DNA of 64,000 bases from Tranzscheliella williamsii. Its lineage: Eukaryota > Basidiomycota > Ustilaginomycetes > Ustilaginales > Ustilaginaceae. The notes under the pieces are model-generated. The model was not told where the DNA came from and did not search any database. It saw only the letters and a program-made list of their open reading frames with translations. The DNA lies in assembly GCA_023212725.1 (NCBI GenBank), contig JALBYF010000001.1, positions 248,001 to 312,000 on the forward strand. The letters are read 5' to 3'. The translations under genes were made by a program, and so were the position numbers. Below are positions 50,212 through 59,300 of the stretch, one piece after another (within the stretch, counting starts at the first letter, position 1; each line of letters opens with the position of its first letter).

Positions 50212-50554
50212 TACAAAGTCCGAGACGATTGTGATATCAGTCAGTCACAAGGCAACCGAGGCACGGTGTGTGGATATGGATTTCACGGATAAGCGCGTTA
50301 GCAGCCGAGGCTCAGCAAAGCACATACAATCTCAAATATGTGAGATGTTAGATTATCAACTTAATCTAACATGAGCTGGTTTCAGCTGTGAGCACAGGCC
50401 AGCATAGCCCCACCCGCACAAGCTCGTTTCAGCAGCTCAGCTCTATATTATCCCTTTCCTTCATGCCCAAAGAGCAGCTTCATCACCTACTCACCTCGTA
50501 CATTGTCTGGCCATCGTCTGTTTGGAAAACTCTATCCATAGTCAAATCTTCACG
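50212..50554. promoter_or_regulatory. promoter region of the CUE-domain gene
   Basis: 343 nt between the minus-strand small ORF and the CUE gene. ATATGTGAGATGTTAGATTATCAACTTAATCTAACATGAG at about 50336-50374 contains an 8-10 bp inverted repeat (ATGTTAGATTA / TAATCTAACAT, eleven of eleven around TCAACT). CTCTATATTATCCC at about 50441 is TATA-like. No gene is present. Confidence 0.5.
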
Positions 50555-52117
50555 ATGTCCGAGCCTGTACGACACGGAGACATCGACCTCACGTCTCTCG
50601 ATCATGCCCTGACCGAGGGTGACACCAGTGCAGGCCTAGCGTCGGATTCGCTCGAGGAGCATTCGCATACACTGTCTCAATCTCCGTTGTCCACGCCAAA
50701 CACAACCGCTTCTTCCGGTGCCGTTCCGCCACGTACAACGTTGTCACCTGCGACGCTGTCTCCTTCCTCGCCGCGATCTCTTTCGCCCGGCTTTCCCGCT
50801 GTGCCACAACAGGCCGCGACTCCTGAGCTCGATCCTGCTGTTGCCGAGTTGAAAGGCATGTTTCCCGATCTCGACCCGGAAACCATCGCTGCTGTTCTGT
50901 CGTCGCGCGGTGGTGACCAGCAATCCGCTGTCAACGCGCTGCTCCAAATGTCCGACCCAGGATTCAAGCCATCGAACCATGAGTCACAGACCGATACGGA
51001 TGCGATGCTGGCGCAAAGCATTGCGATGGAAGAAGAACAGCGGCACCACGAACTCCTTGCTCGGCAGCAGCAGCAACGCGCTCACCAGCCGCAGCAACAG
51101 AGCTATGGCGCAGCAGGCAGAGGTGGTGGCGGAGCTGGTACCTTCTTCGGTGGCCTGCTAGGTTCTGAAAGCGGCCGAGACACCAGCGCTCACTCTGCCC
51201 CTTCCTACGACCCCAACGCCCTCACCTATCAGCCACGAGTGCGCCGGGCACAGATACCACAAGCAGCACCGAGAGCAGGTGTTTCGCCAGCCTCATCCCA
51301 CCCCCAGAGCTTCGATTATGACCAAAGCCTGATCCCCGGCATGCCTGGGGCTAAGGAAGCAAAGCAGTGGCAAGAAGAGATCAACAAGATGGCCGAGACG
51401 GGCTTAGCAAGGGCTGTCTCGACCTTTTCTTCCATCAAACAGAAAGCAAATGCCGCGTTCAACCATCCGGCCGCTGAGGCCAACAACACTCCCGAGCAGC
51501 AAGGTGGTTCCACTGGTACGGTTTCGTACGGACAGCCATTTCAGAGCTTTCCGCAAACCACTCCATCGGGTTCGAAGAGCAGATCATCGCCCAGTCATAC
51601 CTTCGCGTCGCCACGGTCTCCCAATGTGAGCGAGTACGATCAGGATCCGTCGCCACTATCGGAGAACGAGCTGTCGAAGATCATTTCTCGCGGTGGCGGG
51701 TCGAGTCAGGTCCGCTCTGCCGAGCAGGGTCCCAAAGCGAGGGCTTTTGGGGACCGATACGGTCTCGGGATCAAGCGGGGGGCGCCCTCCGCGTCGTCCG
51801 CGTCGCCACGGGCGGGGCTGTCTGGGCAGGACTATGCTGGATGGGAGGAGGCCGGGCGGGCGCCGATCACGCTCAGCGACAACACGACGGGGACGGCGAG
51901 CCGGGACTCGATCGCGCTCATGGACGGCGCGCTGGGCCGCGGCATTACCAGCCCCCGGCGCGTACAGAGCCCGGCAGCGCGCGACTCCGCCACCTCCTCG
52001 GGCCCGCCCCCCGCAGCGCCCCTCCCGCCCGCACACACCCCAGCACACGCAAAGAACGACGGCAACGACTCAGACGACCTCGAATACGTCAGCAACCCGT
52101 TCGAGGACGAGGACTAA
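50555..52117 (+). CDS. CUE-domain ubiquitin-binding protein, Cue5-like
   Basis: 520 residues from the ATG at 50555 (MSEPVRHGD). The frame extends to a TTG at 50522, rejected as start. A CUE domain is at about 95-135: AELKGMFPDLDPETIAAVLSSRGGDQQSAVNALLQM, with the family's M-F-P and late di-hydrophobic residues. After it comes a Gln-rich segment, a WQEEINKMAETGLARAVSTFSSIKQKANAAF helix, and a long Ser/Pro/Ala-rich tail. CUE proteins bind monoubiquitin; yeast Cue5 links ubiquitylated cargo to Atg8 for autophagy. The tail ends SNPFEDED: an NPF tripeptide, which can bind EH domains of endocytic proteins, next to acidic residues. Coding sequence from about 51690 to the stop is very GC-rich. Confidence 0.83.
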   Translation: MSEPVRHGDIDLTSLDHALTEGDTSAGLASDSLEEHSHTLSQSPLSTPNTTASSGAVPPRTTLSPATLSPSSPRSLSPGFPAVPQQAATPELDPAVAELKGMFPDLDPETIAAVLSSRGGDQQSAVNALLQMSDPGFKPSNHESQTDTDAMLAQSIAMEEEQRHHELLARQQQQRAHQPQQQSYGAAGRGGGGAGTFFGGLLGSESGRDTSAHSAPSYDPNALTYQPRVRRAQIPQAAPRAGVSPASSHPQSFDYDQSLIPGMPGAKEAKQWQEEINKMAETGLARAVSTFSSIKQKANAAFNHPAAEANNTPEQQGGSTGTVSYGQPFQSFPQTTPSGSKSRSSPSHTFASPRSPNVSEYDQDPSPLSENELSKIISRGGGSSQVRSAEQGPKARAFGDRYGLGIKRGAPSASSASPRAGLSGQDYAGWEEAGRAPITLSDNTTGTASRDSIALMDGALGRGITSPRRVQSPAARDSATSSGPPPAAPLPPAHTPAHAKNDGNDSDDLEYVSNPFEDED

Positions 52118-52429
52118 TCTCGCCGACCCCCGCGCTACACTGCGCTGCACTCCAGATGCCTGCTCACTAGTGCAATGTTACAGCCCAAGGCAGGTCCCAC
52201 TCCACCCATCCGCACTATATCCGAGCGGTGTGATTCGTGACGGTATTGATTACGGCCGATACAAGTACAGAGCTGAGCGGAGGATGACAGCTGATAGACA
52301 ACACCGCGTGCTGAGCAGATAGAGAGGCGTGTGGTAGGACTAAAACGGGGCCTATGCATAACTTATGTCGGAAACTATGGTAACGTGAAAGGCGATGCCG
52401 AAACGTGCGGGATGAGGGTCCGGCGGGGT
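52118..52429. other. convergent 3' ends of the CUE and WD40 genes
   Basis: 312 nt between convergent stops. Both 3' UTRs should lie here; nothing else is seen. Confidence 0.5.
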
Positions 52430-55081
52430 TCAGAGCAGCAGCTGGCCGCGGGGATCCGTCCTCCAGACGCGCAGTGTGTTGGAGGCATCTGTCGAGACGA
52501 TGATCCTGGGCGGCAGTGACGGGGAGGTGCCTGCAGGATCGGCAATGAGCGGGTCCTGGGCTCCTGCGAGCAGCTGGTTCGTGGCAAGCGGCGCAAAGAC
52601 CGCGCAACGTATGGTGCCTGTGCCGGCAGACCAAGACCGGCAGGTCGTGTCGTCGCCGAGGTCCGGCCCTGCCTTGGCCGCCTTTAGCGATATGCTCCGC
52701 TTGACCGAGGTTCCAGGGCCAGGGAAAAGCCAAGCTCGGAGCGACGAATTGGCCCCAACACTCCAGAGATGGATCGAAGAATCTTCGCTGCCCGAAACAA
52801 TATACTGGCTATCCGACGAGCAGGTGGCCCGGACCTGACACTCTCGATTCACGTACGAGGCCGATTTGAACCGAGAGAGGACGCGCCGGGAAGCGAGCGA
52901 ATATATCCGAATGCGTGAATCGTTTGAAGTGACCATCATGTACTCTGCCTGCGTTCCTTCCGTTGGCACCGGAGCAGCCGCATTGGGCGGCGAAACGCCG
53001 GTCCAACCCAGCATCGTAGGAGTAATGCCAGTGATTTTGCTGCCAGGAGCATGCTTGCTGAGGGTTTTGGAGCGGATGGCCACCGTACTGACGTATTTGA
53101 GAGATTCAGAGCAGGAGAAGGTCAGCATGGCGCCAGAATGAGTGCCTACACAGGCGAACTGGCCGCTTGAAGAAAAGGAGACTGCCGTAATTACTCCAGG
53201 CACGTCGATGATGGATTGCAATGTCCTGGCAGCGATGTTCCAGAGCCGCAGCTTGCCATCCAGCCCGCCGCTAATGAAGTACCGGTCGTCGTGGGGATGG
53301 AAGTCCACCGATGAAAGGACGGCCGAGGTGGTAAAGGTGCACAGGCAGTCGCTGCGCTGAGGATGCCAAAGTTTGGCCGTTTTGTCGCTGCTGCAGCTGA
53401 GGAGGAAATTGTTTTTGCTCCAGCGCAGATCCAAGACGTCGCTCGAATGGCCTTGAAAGATTCTGAGCGGTTCTGCTCGAAAGACGGGAGCCTTTTGCGA
53501 TGGTGTGTCGGCGGCAGTCGCCTTGCTTGAATTTTTCGACAGGGGACAAGCTGGATTTCCACAGAAAGAAGACTGGTGCGGGCCACAGCAACTCGAATTG
53601 ACCTCCTGCGTCTGACTAGCCGTGATCTCGTTGGTACGGTCGCTGGGTGTGCCGAGCACCTCGTATACGCGGATAAGCTTGTCCGACCCGGCTGCGGCAA
53701 GATATCGGCCGTCGAGTGAAAATTGAAGAGCATAGATCCTAGCCTTTTGCGCCGACGTGGGCTTTTTCAAAATTGCCGCTCGCCCCGTTTCAGGCTCCTC
53801 CCACAGGGGAGCGAAAGCTTTCGTCGGCGATCTTGGCAGAGCGTCACCCTCCGCCGCAGAGGTGGGGGCGGTGGAGGCCGTATCAGAGCGGCTGCTAGTG
53901 CTAAGCTGTCGAGCAATTGGCTGGCGCTCTGGAGCAAAATCGTCGACGGGCGACCACGCGCTGTCAGAGTCGGAAGACGCCGACGTTGGACGCTGTGCGC
54001 GCAGATCAGCGGCCGGTCTAGACGTGTCCAGACTAGCTGGGACTTCTGACGAGATGGAAGTATGAGGCGCCCAGCTGGCCCGTTTGCGACGTACGCTGGT
54101 TGTCGATTTGGAGAAGGAGCCAGGAGCCAGCGCCGGGCTGAGAGAAGCGGCTTTCGGCTTGTCAGCACTTTCGCTAGGGTGTATAAACGTATGTAGCTCT
54201 TGGGCGAGGAACAGCCTGTCGAAATCTCTCTCGTCTTTCTGCTTGGATTTGGTCTTGATCTTGATCCTGGTAGGCTTAGGAGCAGGGATAGAAGAACCGA
54301 CAGTACGGACATCGGGCTCAAGAGCTTGGGATGAAAACGAAGATTGAAAACTGTCCTGGCTCTTGGCCCTTCTCAAGCATAAACGAGAACGGGTGCTGAG
54401 CGAGCTAGATGAAATACTGTTGATGGTGTCGGTTCGCCGAGCAACCGGCTTTGCATACATGGATTCAGGCCAAGAGGCGAAGGCTGAATTCTGTGGCGCG
54501 GCATCGGCTTCTACAAGGACGCTAGAATGGGTAGGCATTCGACGGGCTGCAGCGGCCTCGTCCCGCGTAGTGGTAGATGACGAGGAGAAGAATCCGTTAC
54601 ATAGTCTCCAAACAGGTCTCTTCGGTACGGGTGGGACGCTCAAGGACTTGGGCTGATCGACTAGAACTGCTGGTGTAGATGAAAGAGGCATGTTTATGGA
54701 GTCGGCGGGCTCCGGTGCAGTATGCATCGAGCCGAAGGATCGCGAGCGGTTGATGCTGGGTCGCTCGGATGTTGGTGAGTCGTATGACTGGCCAAGCTCG
54801 GAGGTGGCCATCGTGTGATGGTTGGAAAGGAACGATCTGCGCTGCCTGCCGTTCTGTTGCGGCGCACTTCCAGGGCACAACAGCCGGTCTGAATCAGGGC
54901 GAGCGGCGGCAGCTATGTCATATGAAAGGTAGATTGAGGCCGACTTGGCCGAACGGGTCTCAACAGGCACGTCGAGGCGGGTGCACTGGTCCAGTCCAAG
55001 CTGCGTTAGAGTCTGAGTGTGTGCTAGTGGCAGGGGCGCGCCGCTAGCCTTAGCACAATGGTTGCCCTCATAAACGGTCAT
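52430..55081 (-). CDS. WDR44/DGR2-type WD40-repeat protein
   Basis: 883 residues from the ATG at 55081 (ATTACCATGAC). A second in-frame ATG at 54811 (MATSELGQS) is a reasonable alternative, and the open frame continues upstream to a TTG at 55207. The N-terminal half is Ser/Arg-rich and disordered, with a basic RIKIKTKSKQK patch. WD40 repeats span about 445-880: ARIYALQFSLDGRYLAAAGSD, then GHSSDVLDLRWSKNNFLLSCSSDKTAKLWH, then LSSVDFHPHDDRYFISGGLDGKLRLWN. A GSKITGI segment and VTSNDSRIRIYSL follow, which are typical of the WDR44 (Rab11-binding) family and yeast Dgr2. A scaffold role in vesicle traffic or signalling is inferred from the family. A Cys-containing insert (CCGPHQSSFCGNPACPLS) interrupts the first blades. 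Confidence 0.85.
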   Translation of the reverse strand: MTVYEGNHCAKASGAPLPLAHTQTLTQLGLDQCTRLDVPVETRSAKSASIYLSYDIAAAARPDSDRLLCPGSAPQQNGRQRRSFLSNHHTMATSELGQSYDSPTSERPSINRSRSFGSMHTAPEPADSINMPLSSTPAVLVDQPKSLSVPPVPKRPVWRLCNGFFSSSSTTTRDEAAAARRMPTHSSVLVEADAAPQNSAFASWPESMYAKPVARRTDTINSISSSSLSTRSRLCLRRAKSQDSFQSSFSSQALEPDVRTVGSSIPAPKPTRIKIKTKSKQKDERDFDRLFLAQELHTFIHPSESADKPKAASLSPALAPGSFSKSTTSVRRKRASWAPHTSISSEVPASLDTSRPAADLRAQRPTSASSDSDSAWSPVDDFAPERQPIARQLSTSSRSDTASTAPTSAAEGDALPRSPTKAFAPLWEEPETGRAAILKKPTSAQKARIYALQFSLDGRYLAAAGSDKLIRVYEVLGTPSDRTNEITASQTQEVNSSCCGPHQSSFCGNPACPLSKNSSKATAADTPSQKAPVFRAEPLRIFQGHSSDVLDLRWSKNNFLLSCSSDKTAKLWHPQRSDCLCTFTTSAVLSSVDFHPHDDRYFISGGLDGKLRLWNIAARTLQSIIDVPGVITAVSFSSSGQFACVGTHSGAMLTFSCSESLKYVSTVAIRSKTLSKHAPGSKITGITPTMLGWTGVSPPNAAAPVPTEGTQAEYMMVTSNDSRIRIYSLASRRVLSRFKSASYVNRECQVRATCSSDSQYIVSGSEDSSIHLWSVGANSSLRAWLFPGPGTSVKRSISLKAAKAGPDLGDDTTCRSWSAGTGTIRCAVFAPLATNQLLAGAQDPLIADPAGTSPSLPPRIIVSTDASNTLRVWRTDPRGQLLL

Positions 55082-57944
55082 GGTAATCGTAGTGAAGGAT
55101 CCGACGATGCTGACCGCCTCATCATCACAAGTTTTGAGCAGTTTTGACAGGCGAAAGAGTGTGGGCTGTTGAGTCAACGTAACGGAGCTGAGCTGAGAGC
55201 GGAGCAAGCCAGGCTCCGCGCAGAATGGGTTGATGAGAACGGGGAAGTCAAGTCCCGGCTCGGACTTTGAGCGGATGCAAGTGCCATCTGTAGGTGGGCG
55301 GGCGGCTCAGTGAAGCCACGTCGACCAGGCGAGCGGTGGGAATCACGAATTGGTCAGATCAGCTTGCCAACGGAGCGTGGGATCCGCGGGTCAAGTGGGC
55401 GCATGCATCGGCGCTATTGGTCAGGCAGGTCAAGTCACCGCGGACGGGAGAAGATTCCGAATACTCCCACTGTAGCTTCCGTTGCGTCCTGAACCCTGAT
55501 TTTCTCAGACTTCCTTTTCACTAGGAGCGACCCGACCGAAGAAGCTGCGCATCCCTTTGGTGACCTTGAGGAAGCCCGCTGACATCCTTCTTGGTCGCAA
55601 CACCTCGCCGACTCACGGCGCAGACGCTCGCAACTCTGTTTTCCGACGCATCATGAGTGCATGATTTCATGGCGCTGAGGGGTGAGCAACTAGGCTGGCT
55701 AGGATGGGTCGACTGAGCTGAGCAGACAGGACCCGCCTTCGGCACAAAGCCGCATGCATCACATGGTTCGCATGTACCTGTTCGGAGCTTAGCGAATTTG
55801 TGAAAGGCAAATACAAACACGAATGTCATTGCTGGCTTCAGACCCCCGGTGCCGCTAATGCCATTTGCTCGGTTCTTGAGCTCCATGGACTTGCATTTAG
55901 ACATGAGATGATTGTTCGCATATCATTCATTCACTTTTACATATGTGTTGCAACGCTTCCGAGTCAACGAAGTTGGCTCCCGTTCATGTAGCGGCGAGTA
56001 AGCTCCGACAGTTAGCTGGATCTCGATATCTTGGACCCTATGTCATCGCATCAGCCGCCAGCCATGCGGGAGGCGAGCAGCCGCCAACAACCTGAGCTCA
56101 AACACAAATGAATAGGAAGGCGCAGTCAACAGCTGAGCCCCCTTCCCTGACATCCCACCTCTTACAAGTCAAAGAAGCTAAACTTCGCAGCAGTAAGCTT
56201 ATTTGTGCATGTCGCATTTCGGCTACCCGGCCCCCTTGTGCTAGGAGCCAAGCAACTGCGCCACTTCCGCTTCTTATGGTCTAATAGGAAGTTGGGCCCA
56301 CTCGGGTCATTTTTAAGTTTTCATTTTGGAAATTGTGTACCAAGCGCCTGTAATGGGCGAGCCCCTTCTTCCGTGGCAGATTGCTCGAGAGCGCTCCTTT
56401 TGGCAGGTCGCTCAAGCGATGTGCCCAAACCCTGATGGAAGGGCTCTAGTGCTTACCCATCTGGGCACTGTGTCCAGTGGGCCAACAGTCTCCACTTGTA
56501 TGGTTAAAGTTGCTTGTTGTACTAACACCCGTTGTACAACACCAAGACTGTGCTCATGATATGCCTGTGCATGTTGATGGTTTCCACAGTCACTGCTGTG
56601 ACATCAACAGATTAGATTCTACAACTGTGTATAGACTAGACTCAATGAGGAGCAACCTCATTGAGCCCAGACAGCATGCTCTCTATACATGACTGGAAAT
56701 GGATGTGAAGGTGGGGTTTGGTGGGCCTCTGCCCATTACCTCATTAGGTGCATTGGTGGTTGCCCAAGACATCCTCTGTGTTAGAGGAAAAGCGGACTTC
56801 GATTGCAATCACAACTGCGGGCGCTGCTCTGGGCCAGTATATATACATGTCTGGAATGTGAACCGTCTGGTCAGAGTGGTGATATGGGGAGCCAAAGGGA
56901 TCAGAGCGTTAGGGGTGCATTGCTACCGGGTGGTGCTGGCCGGTGTATCTACCGGCCGGGAGGATCATTGCTCTAACAGGGAGTTACGGTCGCCACCGAC
57001 CGCGGTGACTTCTAACACTCTGTACAGTGATCTCTTGAGCAATGGGCATTTTGGCACATCACTCCAAGCGGCCCTTCTTGGATGGTTGCTGGAGCGACCT
57101 GCCACAATGTGACAGGACCCAGTCCTCTAGCAAGGCGCTTGCCAGTGATCAACTTTGTCAGGTGCATCACTGTAACATACAAGTGAGGGGAGTCGAAATG
57201 CAATGATGAGGAGAGCTGTCAAATTTCAAAGTATTTATGCAAAGCGGCTGTAGAGTATACAGATAAACACTCACAACTCATGTAAGTTATGTGTACATCA
57301 TCATGGCCAAGATCAGTGCACTTGACTGGAATATACACATGTGAACAAATCAATCAACTTTGCATCACCTGGCTCTAAAGCAATGTAAGCCTTCATCTTG
57401 TTCTTTATCTTGTGACTGTCTGTGCTAGCGCTGAAGCAGGGGAGAAGCAGCACGCAGTTGTTAATCCGCATCGCAATGTAAGCTTCAGGCTCGTTCACCA
57501 TTCACATGTCTGGCTGTCCATCAGCGCCAGACGTGCACGATGCAGGCAACTGTGTTCGTCGCTACAGTCACTGCGTTATACAAATGACGACGAGGAACAG
57601 GAGCGTGCGATTTCCGGACGAGGCTGATTGTGGTGCAGCACATGTGCTTCCTATGTACTTGCCTGACTGAGAACAAAGGGGACGAGTCGAGATAGGACAA
57701 TAGGAAGGGTCAAGAAGGCGCTTTGTTTCGACGCTCCTTTGTCTGCTTTGTCTGCCCATCGGGGTAGCACCCGTCCCCTCTTACGGCAAGCAGATAGCCA
57801 CAGGCAACATACAGGGCAAGGCGCCTTCTCACTGACAATCATACTTTAAGCTGTTTCCCTTCCAGACTCGGAAGCAGAGTACCACTACCTCGCCACCTGA
57901 GATCGAGAATCGCAAAAAATCGTCAAGAAGACTTTCGCTGCAGC
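55082..57944. other. 2.9 kb gene-poor stretch upstream of the DUF7598 gene
   Basis: No gene is firmly supported. The left end is the leader and promoter of the WD40 gene. A minus frame 55521-55904 encodes a Cys-containing 127-aa product of doubtful reality. From about 56200 to 57600 base composition is visibly more AT-rich than in the neighbouring genes, with TATATA and CATGTG words and many perfect inverted repeats, and no long open frame on either strand. This could be a decayed transposable element or structured noncoding DNA. The last about 200 nt hold the promoter of the DUF7598 gene. Confidence 0.4.
56515..57172. other. cluster of perfect inverted repeats in noncoding DNA
   Basis: Directly visible stems: TGTTGTAC/GTACAACA (56515-56522 with 56534-56541), CTCAATGAGG/CCTCATTGAG around AGCAA (56641-56665), TCCTCT/AGAGGA around GTGTT (56772-56788), GGCCGGT/ACCGGCC around GTATCT (56938-56957), TCCAAG/CTTGGA (57063-57082), GCAAG/CTTGC around GCG (57130-57142), and CAGTGAT/ATCACTG (57143-57172). 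The 10-nt palindromes GATTGCAATC and GTATATATAC are also present. The 10-bp and 8-bp stems are unlikely by chance at this length; the 5-6 bp ones are not remarkable alone. Confidence 0.55.
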
Positions 57945-59300
57945 ATGGGCAAGTTCACAAAGTCATCCGCTGCGTTCTTGGCCCTCAATCTGCTGCGATT
58001 GATTTCTCTGGTAGCTGTTCTCCTCGTCTTCACGACACTGATTATGGGAATGGTAGAGGACGTGAGAGACTACCACAATGGCGATCTTATGGCTGAGGCC
58101 AAGGAAGAAGACTGCGCCTACGTACCTGGCACCTCAATCCCGATGCAGACGTGGGGGGTCTTTTGGGTCGAAATGCACCGCGCTCTGCTCGTTATCGGCG
58201 CGGTGGCGCTGTTCATGGCTGAACTCAGTTGGGCGCGCATCCAGCGCCTCGAGACGCTTGCACAATCATGGATGCCTGTATTGAGCAACAGGCGAGGGTT
58301 GGCATCGATGGGACTGGTACAGATCGCTGTGGCGACCTCGATCCTAAGTCATTACCTGAATCAGTTCCCTCTGATCGTCAGCTGGCTTCTTTTCGTGGTC
58401 GGTATCATCTACCTCAGCCTAGGAATATTGTTTCACAAAAGGCACCTAAAGGACAGCCGCAGTATGTCCCCGCATCGCAACCAAGATTCCGGAGTCAGCT
58501 GCAGAGGTGGAGTGTCCGCCTTCCGTGGGTCTCATCGATCCGACTGCGGCTCGACGTTCACAAAGAGACCTATGTCCGTCGCTTTCGGATTCTTGGCGGG
58601 ACGAAGCGGCAAGGCGGGAGATGAATCGAGCAAGAGAAATGCGTCCATCCATGCATGCTTTCCAACTCTCGAAACGGCTTCCCACCGCGAGCTCCTCGAG
58701 CAGCGGGCATTGCGGGCAGGGCATCGCCGCCAAGCTTCGACGGTCGCTATCCACATGAACGGCGACGACCATTTACAACCATCGTACGTCTCTAGACATC
58801 GTGTCCCAGATGAGAGCCACGGATATGACCACGAAAAGGCCACCGTGAGCAGCGGCAAGCGCGATAGCGGTGAAAGCTACCAGTCGTCCAGCTTCCGGAG
58901 CACGGCAAGCAGCACGCAGGTCCGGATCGGAGGCTACACTTCTGCAGTTGCAGCACGGGCGCGCGCCCGAGTACAGCAATGTCGCCAAGCGGGAGATGCG
59001 GGGCATCCGCCCGCTTCCAAGAGCGCCGGTGCCTCAGTAAAGGACCCCAGCTCGTTTGGCAGCTCGACGGTACGGAAGGTCAAGAGGCGAAGCGCCGCCT
59101 TTGTACGCACAGCGGGTTCGCGACTCAGTTCTGGTACCGCCTCGGCTCTGGCTGCTAGAAAGAGAACGGCGAAGCGTGGCATCCCGCCCCCCGAACGAGA
59201 TGTGCTGACGTCCTACATCCATGACACAGCCAACGCGCCCCCCGTACCTCCGCTGCCTGCGTACCAACAAGCAACCAGAATGTCGGAATACTGCACATAG
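57945..59300 (+). CDS. four-TM DUF7598-type membrane protein
   Basis: 451 residues from the ATG at 57945. Four hydrophobic segments are visible within residues 1-165: LRLISLVAVLLVFTTLIMGM, ALLVIGAVALFMAELSW, GLVQIAVATSILSHYL and LIVSWLLFVVGIIYLSLGILF. The first loop carries the conserved-looking CAYVPGTSIPMQTWGVFWVEMHR segment. This layout matches the fungal DUF7598 family as I remember it; its function is unknown. The remaining 285 residues are a cytosolic Ser/Arg-rich tail ending with a Pro-rich PPVPPLPAYQ, a possible SH3-domain ligand. It probably sits in the plasma membrane or endomembranes. Confidence 0.8.
   Translation: MGKFTKSSAAFLALNLLRLISLVAVLLVFTTLIMGMVEDVRDYHNGDLMAEAKEEDCAYVPGTSIPMQTWGVFWVEMHRALLVIGAVALFMAELSWARIQRLETLAQSWMPVLSNRRGLASMGLVQIAVATSILSHYLNQFPLIVSWLLFVVGIIYLSLGILFHKRHLKDSRSMSPHRNQDSGVSCRGGVSAFRGSHRSDCGSTFTKRPMSVAFGFLAGRSGKAGDESSKRNASIHACFPTLETASHRELLEQRALRAGHRRQASTVAIHMNGDDHLQPSYVSRHRVPDESHGYDHEKATVSSGKRDSGESYQSSSFRSTASSTQVRIGGYTSAVAARARARVQQCRQAGDAGHPPASKSAGASVKDPSSFGSSTVRKVKRRSAAFVRTAGSRLSSGTASALAARKRTAKRGIPPPERDVLTSYIHDTANAPPVPPLPAYQQATRMSEYCT

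Noticed and set aside
56515..56978. 464-bp solo LTR with TGTTG...TAACA ends
   Set aside because: The five bases on each side (TTGCT and GGGAG) do not match as a target-site duplication, so the boundaries are not supported.
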